The notes under the pieces: model-generated
Seen by the model: the letters and a program-made list of their open reading frames with translations, nothing else
Databases searched by the model: none
What the model was told of the DNA's origin: nothing
From: Clostridium sp. OS1-26
GTDB taxonomy: Bacteria; Bacillota; Clostridia; Clostridiales; Clostridiaceae
Reading direction: 5' to 3'
Length of the DNA stretch: 64,000 nt
NCBI RefSeq assembly: GCF_030915445.1
Contig: NZ_CP133264.1
Coordinates: forward strand, 1,054,001-1,118,000
Made by a program: the position numbers and the translations under genes
Shown: positions 36,088-44,931 of the stretch, one piece after another
Position numbering within the stretch: the stretch's first letter is position 1
Layout of the letters: every line of letters starts with the position of its first letter

Positions 36088-36178
36088 AAAAAAAATTGCA
36101 CCTTTTAAAAGGTGCTAAGTAAGTTAATATAGAATCAGTTGTCTCTTGTTTTCTCATCACGTTAGTTTAACCACATAT
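36088..36178 (-). ncRNA. Putative ~90-nt small RNA
   Basis: A promoter at 36214-36185 and a textbook terminator (GCACCTTTTAAAAGGTGC at 36115-36098, then AAT8) bracket about 90 nt with no convincing ribosome site or conserved frame. It lies between the pyk terminator and the DUF1540 gene. Nothing else on this strand needs that terminator, because pyk has its own hairpin at 36284-36319. Confidence 0.45.
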
Positions 36179-36184
36179 TTTTTT

Positions 36185-36214
36185 ATTATACATTATTTTT
36201 ACATAAATCTTCAA
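36185..36214 (-). promoter_or_regulatory. Promoter of the putative small RNA
   Basis: TTGAAG at 36214-36209, an 18-base spacer and TATAAT at 36190-36185, in AT-rich surroundings. Confidence 0.5.
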
Positions 36215-36283
36215 TGGGAAAATAAAAAATATGATATTTTTTTGATTTTTATAAGCGTAATTCAAATAGTGACAGTTATAATA

Positions 36284-36319
36284 AACAGGTTGTTGGCTTT
36301 ATGGGCTCAACAACCTGTT
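36284..36319 (-). terminator. Terminator of pyk
   Basis: A 12-bp stem AACAGGTTGTTG / CAACAACCTGTT just past the pyk stop, followed by TTATTAT on the minus strand. Confidence 0.75.
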
Positions 36320-36322
36320 ATA

Positions 36323-38077
36323 TTACATTATATTCGCTCTTCCATTATAAACAATTCCTCTTGTAACATCCATTGTTACGAATGCTCCTGTTTTTAATAT
36401 TTCAGTAGCTCCACCAGCCCCACAGATAAGAGGAACTTCACTTGTAATACATTCTATAGCCAAATGAGATGTTAATCCACCCTCTTCTGCTATAACTCCA
36501 CTAACTCTATCTAATACTGACAGATATTCTCTATCTAAGCTTCTTACAACCAAAATATCGCCTTTTTCTAGAGTTTCATCTGCTTCTTTAGCGCTCTTAA
36601 CTATTCTAGCAGTACCATATCCTGGCTTGTTACCTGCACCTCTACCTTGAACTAATATGTCTCCAACTATATGAACTTTAAGCATATTAGTAGTTCCTGA
36701 ATAACTTACAGGTATTCCTGCTGCTATTACTACTAAATCACCTTTCTTAACATATCCAGTTTGCAATGAAATCTCAACAGATTTTTCTATTAGCGCGTCT
36801 GTTGAGCTAACCTTTTCTGCAAGTATCGGAAACACACCCCAGTTTAATGCTAGCTTTCTAGCAACTTTATCGCTTGGAGTTACTGCAATTATCGGACACG
36901 CTGGTCTGTATTTAGATACAACTTTAGCAGTATGTCCGCTTTGAGTAGCTGTAATAATTGCTGAAGCATTTAATCCTGATGCTGTTGCACAGGTAGCTAG
37001 GCTTATAGCATTAGCTACATTATAAATATGAGCCTCTCTCTTTTTAGTCAGCAATTCTTCATAATTTATTCTTGATTCAGCTTCCATAGCTATTCTTGCC
37101 ATTGTTTCAGCAGCCTCTACAGGCCACTTTCCATTTGCTGATTCTCCACTTAACATTACAGCATCAGTTCCGTCTAAAATAGCATTAGCTACATCAGAAG
37201 CTTCTGCTCTTGTTGGTCTTGGGTTTCTTTCCATCGAATCTAACATTTGTGTAGCTGTTACAACAAATTTGCCTGCTTTATTACACTTTTCAATTATCAT
37301 CTTTTGGATTAATGGAACTCTCTCTATTGGAATCTCTGATCCCATATCTCCTCTTGCAACCATTATTCCATCTGAAAACTTGATTATCTCATCAATGTTG
37401 TCAACACCTTCTTGATTTTCTATCTTAGAGATTATTTGTATATCATGTCCTCCAAATTGTTCTAAAAGCTTTCTTACAGCTAAAACGTCTGAGGCCTTTC
37501 TTATAAATGATGCTGCTATATAATCTACTCCTACTTCACAACCAAATCTTAAATCATCAACATCTTTTTCCGTAAAGGAAGGTAAGTTTGTTTTTACATT
37601 AGGTACATTAGCATTCTTTTTAGTGCTTATCATTCCGCTGTTTTTTACTATACAGTTAATATTTGTTCCTTCTACTTCTTGTACCTCAAGTCCAATTAAA
37701 CCATCTGCCATTAGTATCATGTTGCCTGGTACAACATCTTTATATAGTTCGCGATAACTTAAATTACATTTTGTAGCGTCTCCTTCTACATCTTCTCCAC
37801 AAACTATAGTAAATTTTGTTCCTTCAATTAATTCTACTTTTTCTGGAAAGTATCCTGTTCTTATTTCAGGACCCTTAGTATCAAGAATTATACCTACTGG
37901 TTTATTGTACTTTTCTCTTAGCTTTTTTACTAAGTTTATTCTTTCTCCATGTTCTGCATGGTCGCCATGAGAAAAATTGTGTCTTGAGCAACTCATTCCT
38001 GCTTCAATTAACTTTGATAATATCTCCTCACTATCACTAGCAGGCCCGATTGTAAAAATCATCTTAGTCTTTTGCAT
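36323..38077 (-). CDS. pyk: Pyruvate kinase with C-terminal PEP-utiliser-like domain
   Basis: 584 residues, about 110 longer than the basic enzyme. It converts PEP and ADP to pyruvate and ATP. The catalytic barrel shows IFTIGPASDSEEILSKLIEAG, SRHNFSHGDHAEHGERIN, ISKIENQEGVDNIDEII, MVARGDMGSEIP and TATQMLDSMERNPRPTRAE. The extra C-terminal domain (about 475-584) carries the PEP-utiliser mobile-domain motif EEGGLTSHLAIEC, as in Bacillus-type pyruvate kinase. It lies 41 bases after pfkA and shares its transcript, pairing the two control points of glycolysis. Confidence 0.97.
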   Translation of the reverse strand: MQKTKMIFTIGPASDSEEILSKLIEAGMSCSRHNFSHGDHAEHGERINLVKKLREKYNKPVGIILDTKGPEIRTGYFPEKVELIEGTKFTIVCGEDVEGDATKCNLSYRELYKDVVPGNMILMADGLIGLEVQEVEGTNINCIVKNSGMISTKKNANVPNVKTNLPSFTEKDVDDLRFGCEVGVDYIAASFIRKASDVLAVRKLLEQFGGHDIQIISKIENQEGVDNIDEIIKFSDGIMVARGDMGSEIPIERVPLIQKMIIEKCNKAGKFVVTATQMLDSMERNPRPTRAEASDVANAILDGTDAVMLSGESANGKWPVEAAETMARIAMEAESRINYEELLTKKREAHIYNVANAISLATCATASGLNASAIITATQSGHTAKVVSKYRPACPIIAVTPSDKVARKLALNWGVFPILAEKVSSTDALIEKSVEISLQTGYVKKGDLVVIAAGIPVSYSGTTNMLKVHIVGDILVQGRGAGNKPGYGTARIVKSAKEADETLEKGDILVVRSLDREYLSVLDRVSGVIAEEGGLTSHLAIECITSEVPLICGAGGATEILKTGAFVTMDVTRGIVYNGRANIM

Positions 38078-38117
38078 AGTTTACTCTCCTTAACTTAAAT
38101 TAAAAATTTATTTTTTA

Positions 38118-39077
38118 TTAGTATGATAATGCATTTGCTATTTCATAGAGTTTTTCATCAAATTGTCTCTCAACCGCTAGAGCGTCGTCAATATCCATAT
38201 CAAATATCTTTCCATCTTTTATTCCAACTACTTTTGATGATTTACCTTCTTGTAGTAACTCAACAGCTCTGTATCCCATCCTTGACGCTAAAACTCTATC
38301 CATACAAGTTGGACTTCCACCTCTTTGAATATGTCCAAGTATTGTAGCTCTTGTTTGTATACCTGTAATACCTTCCACTTTTTTTGCTAAATCATCAGCT
38401 CCGCCTATACCTTCAGCTAAAATTATTAGATTATGCATTTTCCCTCTTAATTTGCCCTCAAGTATAGTCCTGCATAATTCATCTTGATTGTACCCTTTTT
38501 CAGGAACAATTATGCTTTCTGCACCTCCTGCAAGACCTGCATAGAGAGCTATATCTCCACAGTTTCTTCCCATAACTTCCACAATGCTTACTCTTTCATG
38601 TGATGTTGATGTATCTCTTAACTTATTTATAGCATCTAAAACAGTGTTTATCGCAGTATCAAAGCCTATTGTATAGTCTGTATATGGTAAATCATTGTCT
38701 ATTGTACCTGGCAATCCTATAGTTGCTATTCCAAGCTTTGATAAAAGCTGAGCTCCTCTAAAAGATCCATCTCCACCAATGACTACAAGTCCATCGATTC
38801 CAAAGGTTTTTAATATATTTGCTCCTCTTTTTCTTCCTTCTTCTGTTTTAAACTCTGCACAACGTGCAGTTCTTAATATAGTTCCGCCTCTTTGTATAAT
38901 GTCTGCAACACTATGTCTGTCCATAGGAAAAATTTCACCATTTATTAGTCCACTATATCCTCTTTGAACTCCCATTACCTTAAAGCCTTTGTCTAATCCA
39001 GTTCTTACTACTGCTCTTATGGCAGCATTCATACCAGGGGCGTCCCCTCCACTTGTTAACACAGCAATTGTCTTCAT
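38118..39077 (-). CDS. pfkA: ATP-dependent 6-phosphofructokinase
   Basis: 319 residues, the normal bacterial length. Motifs are [20 protein letters not shown] at the N-terminus, [13 protein letters not shown] near 100, the catalytic loop [20 protein letters not shown] near 125, and [20 protein letters not shown]. Residues for allosteric ADP/PEP control are in the usual places. ATG at 39077 follows GGAGG by 6 bases; an in-frame start seven codons upstream has no such support. It comes before pyk in one operon. A small perfect hairpin lies directly upstream of the ribosome site. Confidence 0.97.
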   Translation of the reverse strand: MKTIAVLTSGGDAPGMNAAIRAVVRTGLDKGFKVMGVQRGYSGLINGEIFPMDRHSVADIIQRGGTILRTARCAEFKTEEGRKRGANILKTFGIDGLVVIGGDGSFRGAQLLSKLGIATIGLPGTIDNDLPYTDYTIGFDTAINTVLDAINKLRDTSTSHERVSIVEVMGRNCGDIALYAGLAGGAESIIVPEKGYNQDELCRTILEGKLRGKMHNLIILAEGIGGADDLAKKVEGITGIQTRATILGHIQRGGSPTCMDRVLASRMGYRAVELLQEGKSSKVVGIKDGKIFDMDIDDALAVERQFDEKLYEIANALSY

Positions 39078-39098
39078 ACTTATACCTCCTATGACCAC

Positions 39099-39117
39099 TG
39101 GGACATTTTATGTCCCA
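39099..39117 (-). repeat. Small hairpin upstream of the pfkA ribosome site
   Basis: TGGGACAT / ATGTCCCA, 8-bp perfect stem with a 3-base loop, about 22 bases before the pfkA ATG. The context GACCACTGGG resembles GACCACTGGGC in the trpS leader repeat (1356-1376). Confidence 0.45.
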
Positions 39118-39167
39118 CGAAGATTATACAAAATTCATCATTTTTCATCTTATTAATAATAATTTAT

Positions 39168-39196
39168 ATTATAGCATAAAATTGCTATATTTTCAT
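39168..39196 (-). promoter_or_regulatory. Promoter of pfkA-pyk
   Basis: Extended -10 TGCTATAAT with TATAAT at 39173-39168, and ATGAAA at -35 (39196-39191) with a 17-base spacer. A second TATAAT lies at 39128-39123. Confidence 0.55.
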
Positions 39197-39274
39197 CACG
39201 CTATAGTATTAATTTTAATAAAACTCATTCAAATATTCAATCATTTTTGTAAACTTAATTATTTTATTTTTCAT

Positions 39275-39300
39275 ATTAGAGAGGAATGTTCCTCTCTAAT
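39275..39300. terminator. Hairpin between dnaE and pfkA
   Basis: ATTAGAGAGGAA / TTCCTCTCTAAT, a 12-bp perfect stem with a 2-base centre. It lacks a clean T-run, so it is a weak terminator candidate for dnaE. Confidence 0.45.
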
Positions 39301-39331
39301 ATTTTGCTTATTATAAATTAAAAATATACTT

Positions 39332-39492
39332 AGGCATCTGAAATAAAATAACAAGTCCAAAGATGCGAAGGATATTTTGTGTCAGACAAGGAGAAAGGTT
39401 CCGCAGATATCTGGCTCTATCTAAGGGCTCTTACGACGCAGTATGACACAAAATAGACTGGCAGATGAACTAGTTATTTTTTGAAGATGCCT
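39332..39492. repeat. 161-nt imperfect palindrome downstream of dnaE
   Basis: The ends AGGCATCT and AGATGCCT are exact inverted repeats. The arms continue to pair imperfectly (AAATAACAAGT against AAATAACTAGT; ATATTTTGTGTCA against CTATTTTGTGTCA). The AGGCAT...AATAACAAGTT-like ends match the repeat at 51919-51975. It fills the space just after the dnaE stop; no coding frame is supported. Confidence 0.65.
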
Positions 39493-39497
39493 TAATA

Positions 39498-42400
39498 CTA
39501 CATTATCTTAACATTTTCTTCTCCGAATCTAGATTTTAAAACTGACATTAGTTCTAAATCATTATCCACCCATAATTCTCTATCTACTCTAAATTTTTTT
39601 CTTTCCTTTCTTGTACATAGATAAACTGGAGTTACACCTTTAAAACCGGAAAGCATAGATTTTAAATCATTTAAAGTATTTTTTAAAAATCTTTCTTCTT
39701 CTATTAGTATATATAGCTTTTCAGTATTTATTTTGATTAATGGTTCTATAACCTCACATAGCACCTTAGGTTGCTCATCCTCCCGAATATTAACTCTTCC
39801 TCTTATTATTACCATGCTATCTTCGCTAACCAAGTCTCTAAATCTTTGTAGCACTTTAGGAAATATCACAACTTCTATTGAGCCATATAAATCTTCTAAT
39901 TTTGCAAAAGCCATAATATCATTATTTTTTGTTACTTTTTTTGTTATTTCGGCAACTATTCCTCCTAATATTACCATATCACCATCTTTTACCTTTGACT
40001 CCTGAATTAAGCCTTCTTCTAGCATTTCATTAGATAATATATCTGAAATTTTTATACTAGTTTGTAATTTTAATGTTTGTTCATATTCTTCTAATGGATG
40101 TCCTGACAGATATAATCCTGTCATCTCTTTTTCCATTGCTAAAATATACTTTTTTTCAAATTCCTTAATAGCTGGATACTGTATTTTAACATTAATGTCT
40201 TGTACATTTTCAAAATCTATAAAAAGACTTATTTGTCCATCTATATTTCTTTTTCTTGAATTACTTATGCCATCCAATATCTTTTCATAAACAGCAAGCA
40301 TCCTTGATCTATAGGTTTTAAAACAATCAAATGCGCCTGCCTTTATTAGACTCTCTACTACTCTTTTATTAATACAGCTAATATCAATTTTATTACAAAA
40401 ATCCGATAGATCTTCAAATCTACCTTTTTCTTCTCTTGACTTTACTATACTATCTATAACATTTTCTCCCACATTTTTAATTGCAGAAAGTCCAAATCTT
40501 ATTCGATTAGAATCAACGGTAAACTTTGCATAACTTTCATTAATGTCAGGTGGCAGTACTTCAATTCCTCTATCATTTGCAAACCTTATATAATAAGCAA
40601 CCTTTTCACTATCACCTTTTACACTATTTAACATAGCAGCGGTGAATTCAGTAGGATAGTAGTGCATCAAATAAGCTGTTTGATAAGTTACTACTGCATA
40701 GGCTGCTGCATGGCTTTTATTAAAAGCATATGATGCAAAATCCATCATCTGATCGAATATTTTATTTGCTACTTCTTCACTTATACCATTTCTTATACAC
40801 CCTGGCACTTCTATATTACCATTTTCATCTACTATACCATATACAAAATTACGTCTTTCTTCCTCCATAACATGATGCTTCTTCTTAGACATGGCACGTC
40901 TTACTAAATCACTTCTTCCCATAGAATAACCTGCCAAATCTCTTACTATCTGCATTACTTGCTCTTGGTATACCATTACCCCGTAAGTAACATTTAGTAT
41001 ATGCTCCAGCTCCGGGGCTAAGTATTCAACCTTCTCTGGGTTATTTTTATTTCTTATATACTTAGGTATCTCTGCCATTGGCCCCGGTCTGTAAAGGCTG
41101 TTCCCCGCGATTATATCTTCTAATGAATCTGGTTTAAGATCTTTCATGAATGAAGTCATTCCTGGTGACTCCAGCTGAAACACACCTACGGTTTTACCTT
41201 CACCTAGCATCTTATAAACATTTTTATCATCATAATCTATGGTGTCTAAATCTATTGTTATTTCTTTGTTCTCTTTTATAATATTTATTGCATCTCTAAG
41301 AACTGTAAGGGTTCTTAATCCAAGAAAATCCATCTTTAAAAGTCCCAACTCTTCCAAAGTTCCCATAGTAAATTGCGTAACTATATTCCCCTCATTTTTT
41401 TGAAGCGGAACGTATTTTACTAATGGCTGTGATGCAATAACAACTCCAGCAGCATGAGTTGATGTGTGTCTTGGTAATCCTTCTAATGCTCTTGCAACAT
41501 CAATTAACTCTTTAGTCCTTAATTCATTGTCATAAGCAGCCTTTAGTTCAGGACTTAATTCTAATGCCTTGTCTATCGTTATATTTAAAACCGTAGGAAT
41601 CATTTTCGCTATTCTATCAACTTCGGCATAGGGGTAATCCATAGCTCTTCCTACGTCTCTTATACAAGCTCTTGCTGCCATTGTTCCAAAGGTTATAATT
41701 TGCGAAACACTATCTATACCATACTTGTTTACTACATAATCTATTACTTCTCCACGTCTTTCATAACAGAAATCCGAATCTACATCGGGCATAGATATAC
41801 GATCAGGATTTAAAAATCTCTCAAAAATCAAACTATATTTAATTGGATCTATTTTAGTTATTCCTAATGTATATGCTATTAGAGATCCTGCAGCACTTCC
41901 TCTTCCTGGTCCAGTCATTATACCATTTTCTCTTGCAAATCTCATAAAATCCCAAACTATAAGGAAGTAATCTACATAACCCATCTGTTTTATTACTCCA
42001 AGCTCATACTCCAATCTTTCGTTTAGCTCTTCTGTAATATTTTGATAACTTTCTCTTAACCCTTTATAGCATAGCTCTCTCATATAACCATAAGGATCCA
42101 CACCTTCAGGTAGAGGGAATTTAGGTAACTTAGAGTTATGAAAATCATAGTCAAAATTACACTGCTCTGCAATTTTCACCGTATTTTCTAACGCTTCAGG
42201 AACATAAGAAAATAATTCATACATCTCTTCTGGAGATTTTAGATAAAATTCATCTGATGGATATCTCATTCTATCTTGTTCATCTACAGTTTTCCCAGTT
42301 TGTATACAGAGGAGTACATCATGAGATTTATAATCTTCTTTTCTTATATAATGTGCATCATTTGTAGCTACTAAAGGAATTTCTAGCTCTTTTGACATAC

Positions 42401-42983
42401 TAATCAATTGCTCATTAACCTTCAGTTGTTCTTCCATTCCATGATACTGAAGCTCTAAGTAAAATCCATCTTTAAATATTTCTTTATAAAAAATAGCAGT
42501 TTCTTTCGCCTTATTTAGATTTTCTTTTAAAATATAAGATTGAATTTCTCCTCCTAAACAAGCACTTAATGCTATCAAACCTTCACTATGCTCCTTTAGA
42601 AATTCATGATCAACTCTAGGCTTATAATAAAATCCCTCAATAGATGCTGTTGATACTATTTCCATCAAATTCTTGTAACCAGTTTCGTTTTTTATCAACA
42701 ACACAAGATGGTGATTTTCATTTTCTTTATCATTTTGTTTTATGTGCATGGATTTTGGTGCAACATATATTTCACAACCTATTATAGGCTTAATTCCTTG
42801 GGCTTTTGCTTCTTGGTAAAATTCTACACAGCCATACATAACCCCGTGATCAGTTATAGCTATACTTTTCATTCCTAGTTCCTTCGCCCTTGATATGAGC
42901 CGAGAAATCTTTGCTGAACTGTCCAAAAGTGAGTACTCTGTATGCTGATGTAGACTCACCCATTGTGGATTACCTATACTCAT
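39498..42983 (-). CDS. dnaE: DNA polymerase III subunit alpha (DnaE)
   Basis: About 1,161 residues. The order is PHP domain (LHQHTEYSLLDSSAKISRL at the N-terminus), the palm with catalytic aspartates in PDVDSDFCYERR near 400, DFLGLRTL, a tandem helix-hairpin-helix, and an OB-fold (MVILGGIVAEITKK) near 990. It lacks the PolC exonuclease, so it is the DnaE type used with PolC in Firmicutes replication. ATG at 42983 is preferred, with GAAGGTG upstream, over the in-frame start nine codons earlier. pfkA and pyk follow on the same strand but after about 420 bp with their own promoter. Confidence 0.97.
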   Translation of the reverse strand: MSIGNPQWVSLHQHTEYSLLDSSAKISRLISRAKELGMKSIAITDHGVMYGCVEFYQEAKAQGIKPIIGCEIYVAPKSMHIKQNDKENENHHLVLLIKNETGYKNLMEIVSTASIEGFYYKPRVDHEFLKEHSEGLIALSACLGGEIQSYILKENLNKAKETAIFYKEIFKDGFYLELQYHGMEEQLKVNEQLISMSKELEIPLVATNDAHYIRKEDYKSHDVLLCIQTGKTVDEQDRMRYPSDEFYLKSPEEMYELFSYVPEALENTVKIAEQCNFDYDFHNSKLPKFPLPEGVDPYGYMRELCYKGLRESYQNITEELNERLEYELGVIKQMGYVDYFLIVWDFMRFARENGIMTGPGRGSAAGSLIAYTLGITKIDPIKYSLIFERFLNPDRISMPDVDSDFCYERRGEVIDYVVNKYGIDSVSQIITFGTMAARACIRDVGRAMDYPYAEVDRIAKMIPTVLNITIDKALELSPELKAAYDNELRTKELIDVARALEGLPRHTSTHAAGVVIASQPLVKYVPLQKNEGNIVTQFTMGTLEELGLLKMDFLGLRTLTVLRDAINIIKENKEITIDLDTIDYDDKNVYKMLGEGKTVGVFQLESPGMTSFMKDLKPDSLEDIIAGNSLYRPGPMAEIPKYIRNKNNPEKVEYLAPELEHILNVTYGVMVYQEQVMQIVRDLAGYSMGRSDLVRRAMSKKKHHVMEEERRNFVYGIVDENGNIEVPGCIRNGISEEVANKIFDQMMDFASYAFNKSHAAAYAVVTYQTAYLMHYYPTEFTAAMLNSVKGDSEKVAYYIRFANDRGIEVLPPDINESYAKFTVDSNRIRFGLSAIKNVGENVIDSIVKSREEKGRFEDLSDFCNKIDISCINKRVVESLIKAGAFDCFKTYRSRMLAVYEKILDGISNSRKRNIDGQISLFIDFENVQDINVKIQYPAIKEFEKKYILAMEKEMTGLYLSGHPLEEYEQTLKLQTSIKISDILSNEMLEEGLIQESKVKDGDMVILGGIVAEITKKVTKNNDIMAFAKLEDLYGSIEVVIFPKVLQRFRDLVSEDSMVIIRGRVNIREDEQPKVLCEVIEPLIKINTEKLYILIEEERFLKNTLNDLKSMLSGFKGVTPVYLCTRKERKKFRVDRELWVDNDLELMSVLKSRFGEENVKIM

Positions 42984-43008
42984 AGTTTCACCTTCTTTCC
43001 TAAAAAAC

Positions 43009-43022
43009 ATTTGAATATGCCT
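43009..43022 (-). repeat. Exact 14-bp end of the AGGCATATTCAAAT repeat in the dnaE leader
   Basis: AGGCATATTCAAAT on the minus strand, identical to both ends of the element at 51919-51975, and located just upstream of the dnaE ribosome site. No partner arm is visible. Confidence 0.5.
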
Positions 43023-43051
43023 CAGCTAAAATATTGACAAATTATACTTAA

Positions 43052-43060
43052 ATTATATCA
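43052..43060 (-). promoter_or_regulatory. Extended -10 promoter of dnaE
   Basis: TGATATAAT on the minus strand (TATAAT at 43057-43052); the -35 (TTAAAA) is weak. It would give a leader of about 65 nt. Confidence 0.45.
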
Positions 43061-43218
43061 CTATAATCGACACATTTTAATACTATATGTTTTCCAAAAG
43101 CAAATTTTCCTCATAGAATTAAGTCATATTCAAACTTTCAGATGTCTAAAATCAATAAAAAAGAGCAACAAAAATAACCGCTGCCCTTATAATAGTATTA
43201 AATTTTTACAACAACAGT

Positions 43219-43509
43219 TTACCCTTCAAAGTCGACTGCTGCTGTTGATTCTAACATTGGTCTTAAATTTGCTAAAACTTCATCTACGTGAACTGGGTGA
43301 ACTTGATATTCATCCATTCCCTCAAGAGAATCAAAAGTCGCAATTAAAGCTAAATCATAAGACCTAGCGGAGCGTACAACATCTACCCCGACTTTTATGC
43401 TTTTTAGAGTAGGTACTTTTCCTTCTACACGCATTATGATTTCTTTTGCCTTCTCTATATTTTCTTTGCTTTTGTCTTTCAATTTAAAAAATACCACGTG
43501 TGTAAACAT
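43219..43509 (-). CDS. Dabb (stress-responsive A/B barrel) domain protein
   Basis: 96 residues from ATG 43509 (GGGAGTGAT upstream); an in-frame start five codons earlier is less likely. Characteristic features are the opening FTHVVFFKLKDKSKENIEKA, the central GVDVVRSARSYDLALIATFDS and the final HPVHVDEVLANLRPMLESTAAVDFE. Dabb proteins form small dimeric alpha/beta barrels; their role is rarely known. It stands alone between the dnaE leader and the CBS regulator. Confidence 0.9.
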   Translation of the reverse strand: MFTHVVFFKLKDKSKENIEKAKEIIMRVEGKVPTLKSIKVGVDVVRSARSYDLALIATFDSLEGMDEYQVHPVHVDEVLANLRPMLESTAAVDFEG

Positions 43510-43535
43510 TAATATCACTCCCATTATAATTATTA

Positions 43536-43612
43536 TATGAAACTCCTTCTCCTATTGTCGAATGAGTAAGCGACCATATCAAAATCACAGATTTTGTATG
43601 CCTGCTTATGAA
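43536..43612 (-). repeat. Copy of the TAAGCGACCAT hairpin repeat
   Basis: It starts TATGAAACTCCT and continues with a unit at 43567-43608 beginning TAAGCGACCATATC and ending GTATGCCTGCTTA, almost identical to 13725-13766. It lies between the Dabb gene and the CBS regulator. Confidence 0.75.
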
Positions 43613-43617
43613 ACTTC

Positions 43618-44922
43618 TCATCGTCTTAATATTTTAGCTGATAAAAAGGTCTTTGCCACTAAGTCTCTTTTGTTATCAAACATATCAATTTCAACTTTGC
43701 AAAAATTTCTCCCTGAATCTATTATGTCTGTATATATTTCTATCATACTATCCATTTGAACTGGTTTTATAAAATAAGTATTTATGCTATCTACTAGTAT
43801 ATTTATATTATTTTTTTGTCTCAATGTCATAATTCCCATAGTTGATAAAAGCATGTTTAGAGAGCCCCATGATGCAGTTCCTATGGGGTCCAACATTTCA
43901 GGAGTTATTTTACCATAAAAATGTCCCTTGTCCCCACTAGGTTTAAATTCAAAATTCTTTAACACTAAATCTTCTAGTGTTTCAGCTGCTTGAGGTTGCC
44001 TAGCCATATATTGAAGGGCTTTAATAACGTCTTTTCTTGTTATAACTCCAACTAATTTTTTATTTTTCACAACAGGAAAGAGTTCTATACCTTCCCATCC
44101 CATTATATGCGCTGCATATGCCACAGTTGTTTTTGGCGTTAAAGTTATTGGCTCTTTATGCATTACTTTTCCTATAAGTTCATCATCAGAATCCTTGCTT
44201 GATAAATCCCTTAAAGTAACAATTCCTACAACCTTATTGTCATCATCTACAACAGGATATCTTTGATGCCTAGTTTCCATAATTACTTTTTTCCATTTTG
44301 CTACCGTATCGTTTACATTCAAAAAGTAAGTATTAGTTTCCATGATGTCTTCAATTAGAACTATATCTTTCTTTATAAGGTTTTCTGATATGGCCTTATT
44401 TATCATACTGGCAACTGTAAAAGTATCGTAAGTTGTAGATATTATTGGTAGACACTTTTCATTAGCTAGTTTCTTTATTTCTTCACTACATCCAAATCCA
44501 CCAGTTATAAGGACTCCTGATTGGTTTTCAAGAGCAAGTCTATGTGCTTTTTCTCTATTTCCAACAATAAGAAGACAGTCAGGTGTTATATATTTTGCCA
44601 TAGCATCAATAGTCATAGCCCCTATAGCAAATCTGTGCAGGGTTTTATATATTCCATCCTTACCTCCAAGTAAGGCTCCATCCACAATGTTAATTACTTC
44701 TCCATAGGTTAAAGCTTCAATGTTTTTTTTCTCAACTTTTTCTACTCTTACTGTTCCAACTCTAGGAATAGTAGTAACTATTCCTAATGTGTCTGAATCC
44801 TTTATAGCTCTATACGCTGTTCCATCACTAACACCTAAAGCACTTGCTATACTTCTAACTGAAATCTTTGTGCCGACTTCAAGTGAAAGTATATACTTGA
44901 TTATATCTTCATGCTTTGACAT
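43618..44922 (-). CDS. HTH-DRTGG-CBS-hotdog regulatory protein (YtoI-like)
   Basis: 434 residues with an uncommon domain series: an N-terminal winged helix (residues 1-65, ISVRSIASALGVSDGTAYRAIK), a DRTGG domain (about 70-185), a CBS pair (about 190-310; RYPVVDDDNKVVGIVTLRDL and LFPVVKNKKLVGVITRKDV), and a C-terminal hotdog/4HBT domain (about 315-430). This matches B. subtilis YtoI. CBS domains usually bind adenine nucleotides, so a ligand-responsive regulator is likely; targets are unknown. AGGTAGG precedes the ATG, which lies 9 bases after whiA. Confidence 0.92.
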   Translation of the reverse strand: MSKHEDIIKYILSLEVGTKISVRSIASALGVSDGTAYRAIKDSDTLGIVTTIPRVGTVRVEKVEKKNIEALTYGEVINIVDGALLGGKDGIYKTLHRFAIGAMTIDAMAKYITPDCLLIVGNREKAHRLALENQSGVLITGGFGCSEEIKKLANEKCLPIISTTYDTFTVASMINKAISENLIKKDIVLIEDIMETNTYFLNVNDTVAKWKKVIMETRHQRYPVVDDDNKVVGIVTLRDLSSKDSDDELIGKVMHKEPITLTPKTTVAYAAHIMGWEGIELFPVVKNKKLVGVITRKDVIKALQYMARQPQAAETLEDLVLKNFEFKPSGDKGHFYGKITPEMLDPIGTASWGSLNMLLSTMGIMTLRQKNNINILVDSINTYFIKPVQMDSMIEIYTDIIDSGRNFCKVEIDMFDNKRDLVAKTFLSAKILRR

Positions 44923-44931
44923 AATCTAAAC

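Noticed and set aside
39110..39316. 68-codon plus-strand frame in the dnaE-pfkA spacer
   Set aside because: AT-rich chance frame over the pfkA promoter and a hairpin; no ribosome site.
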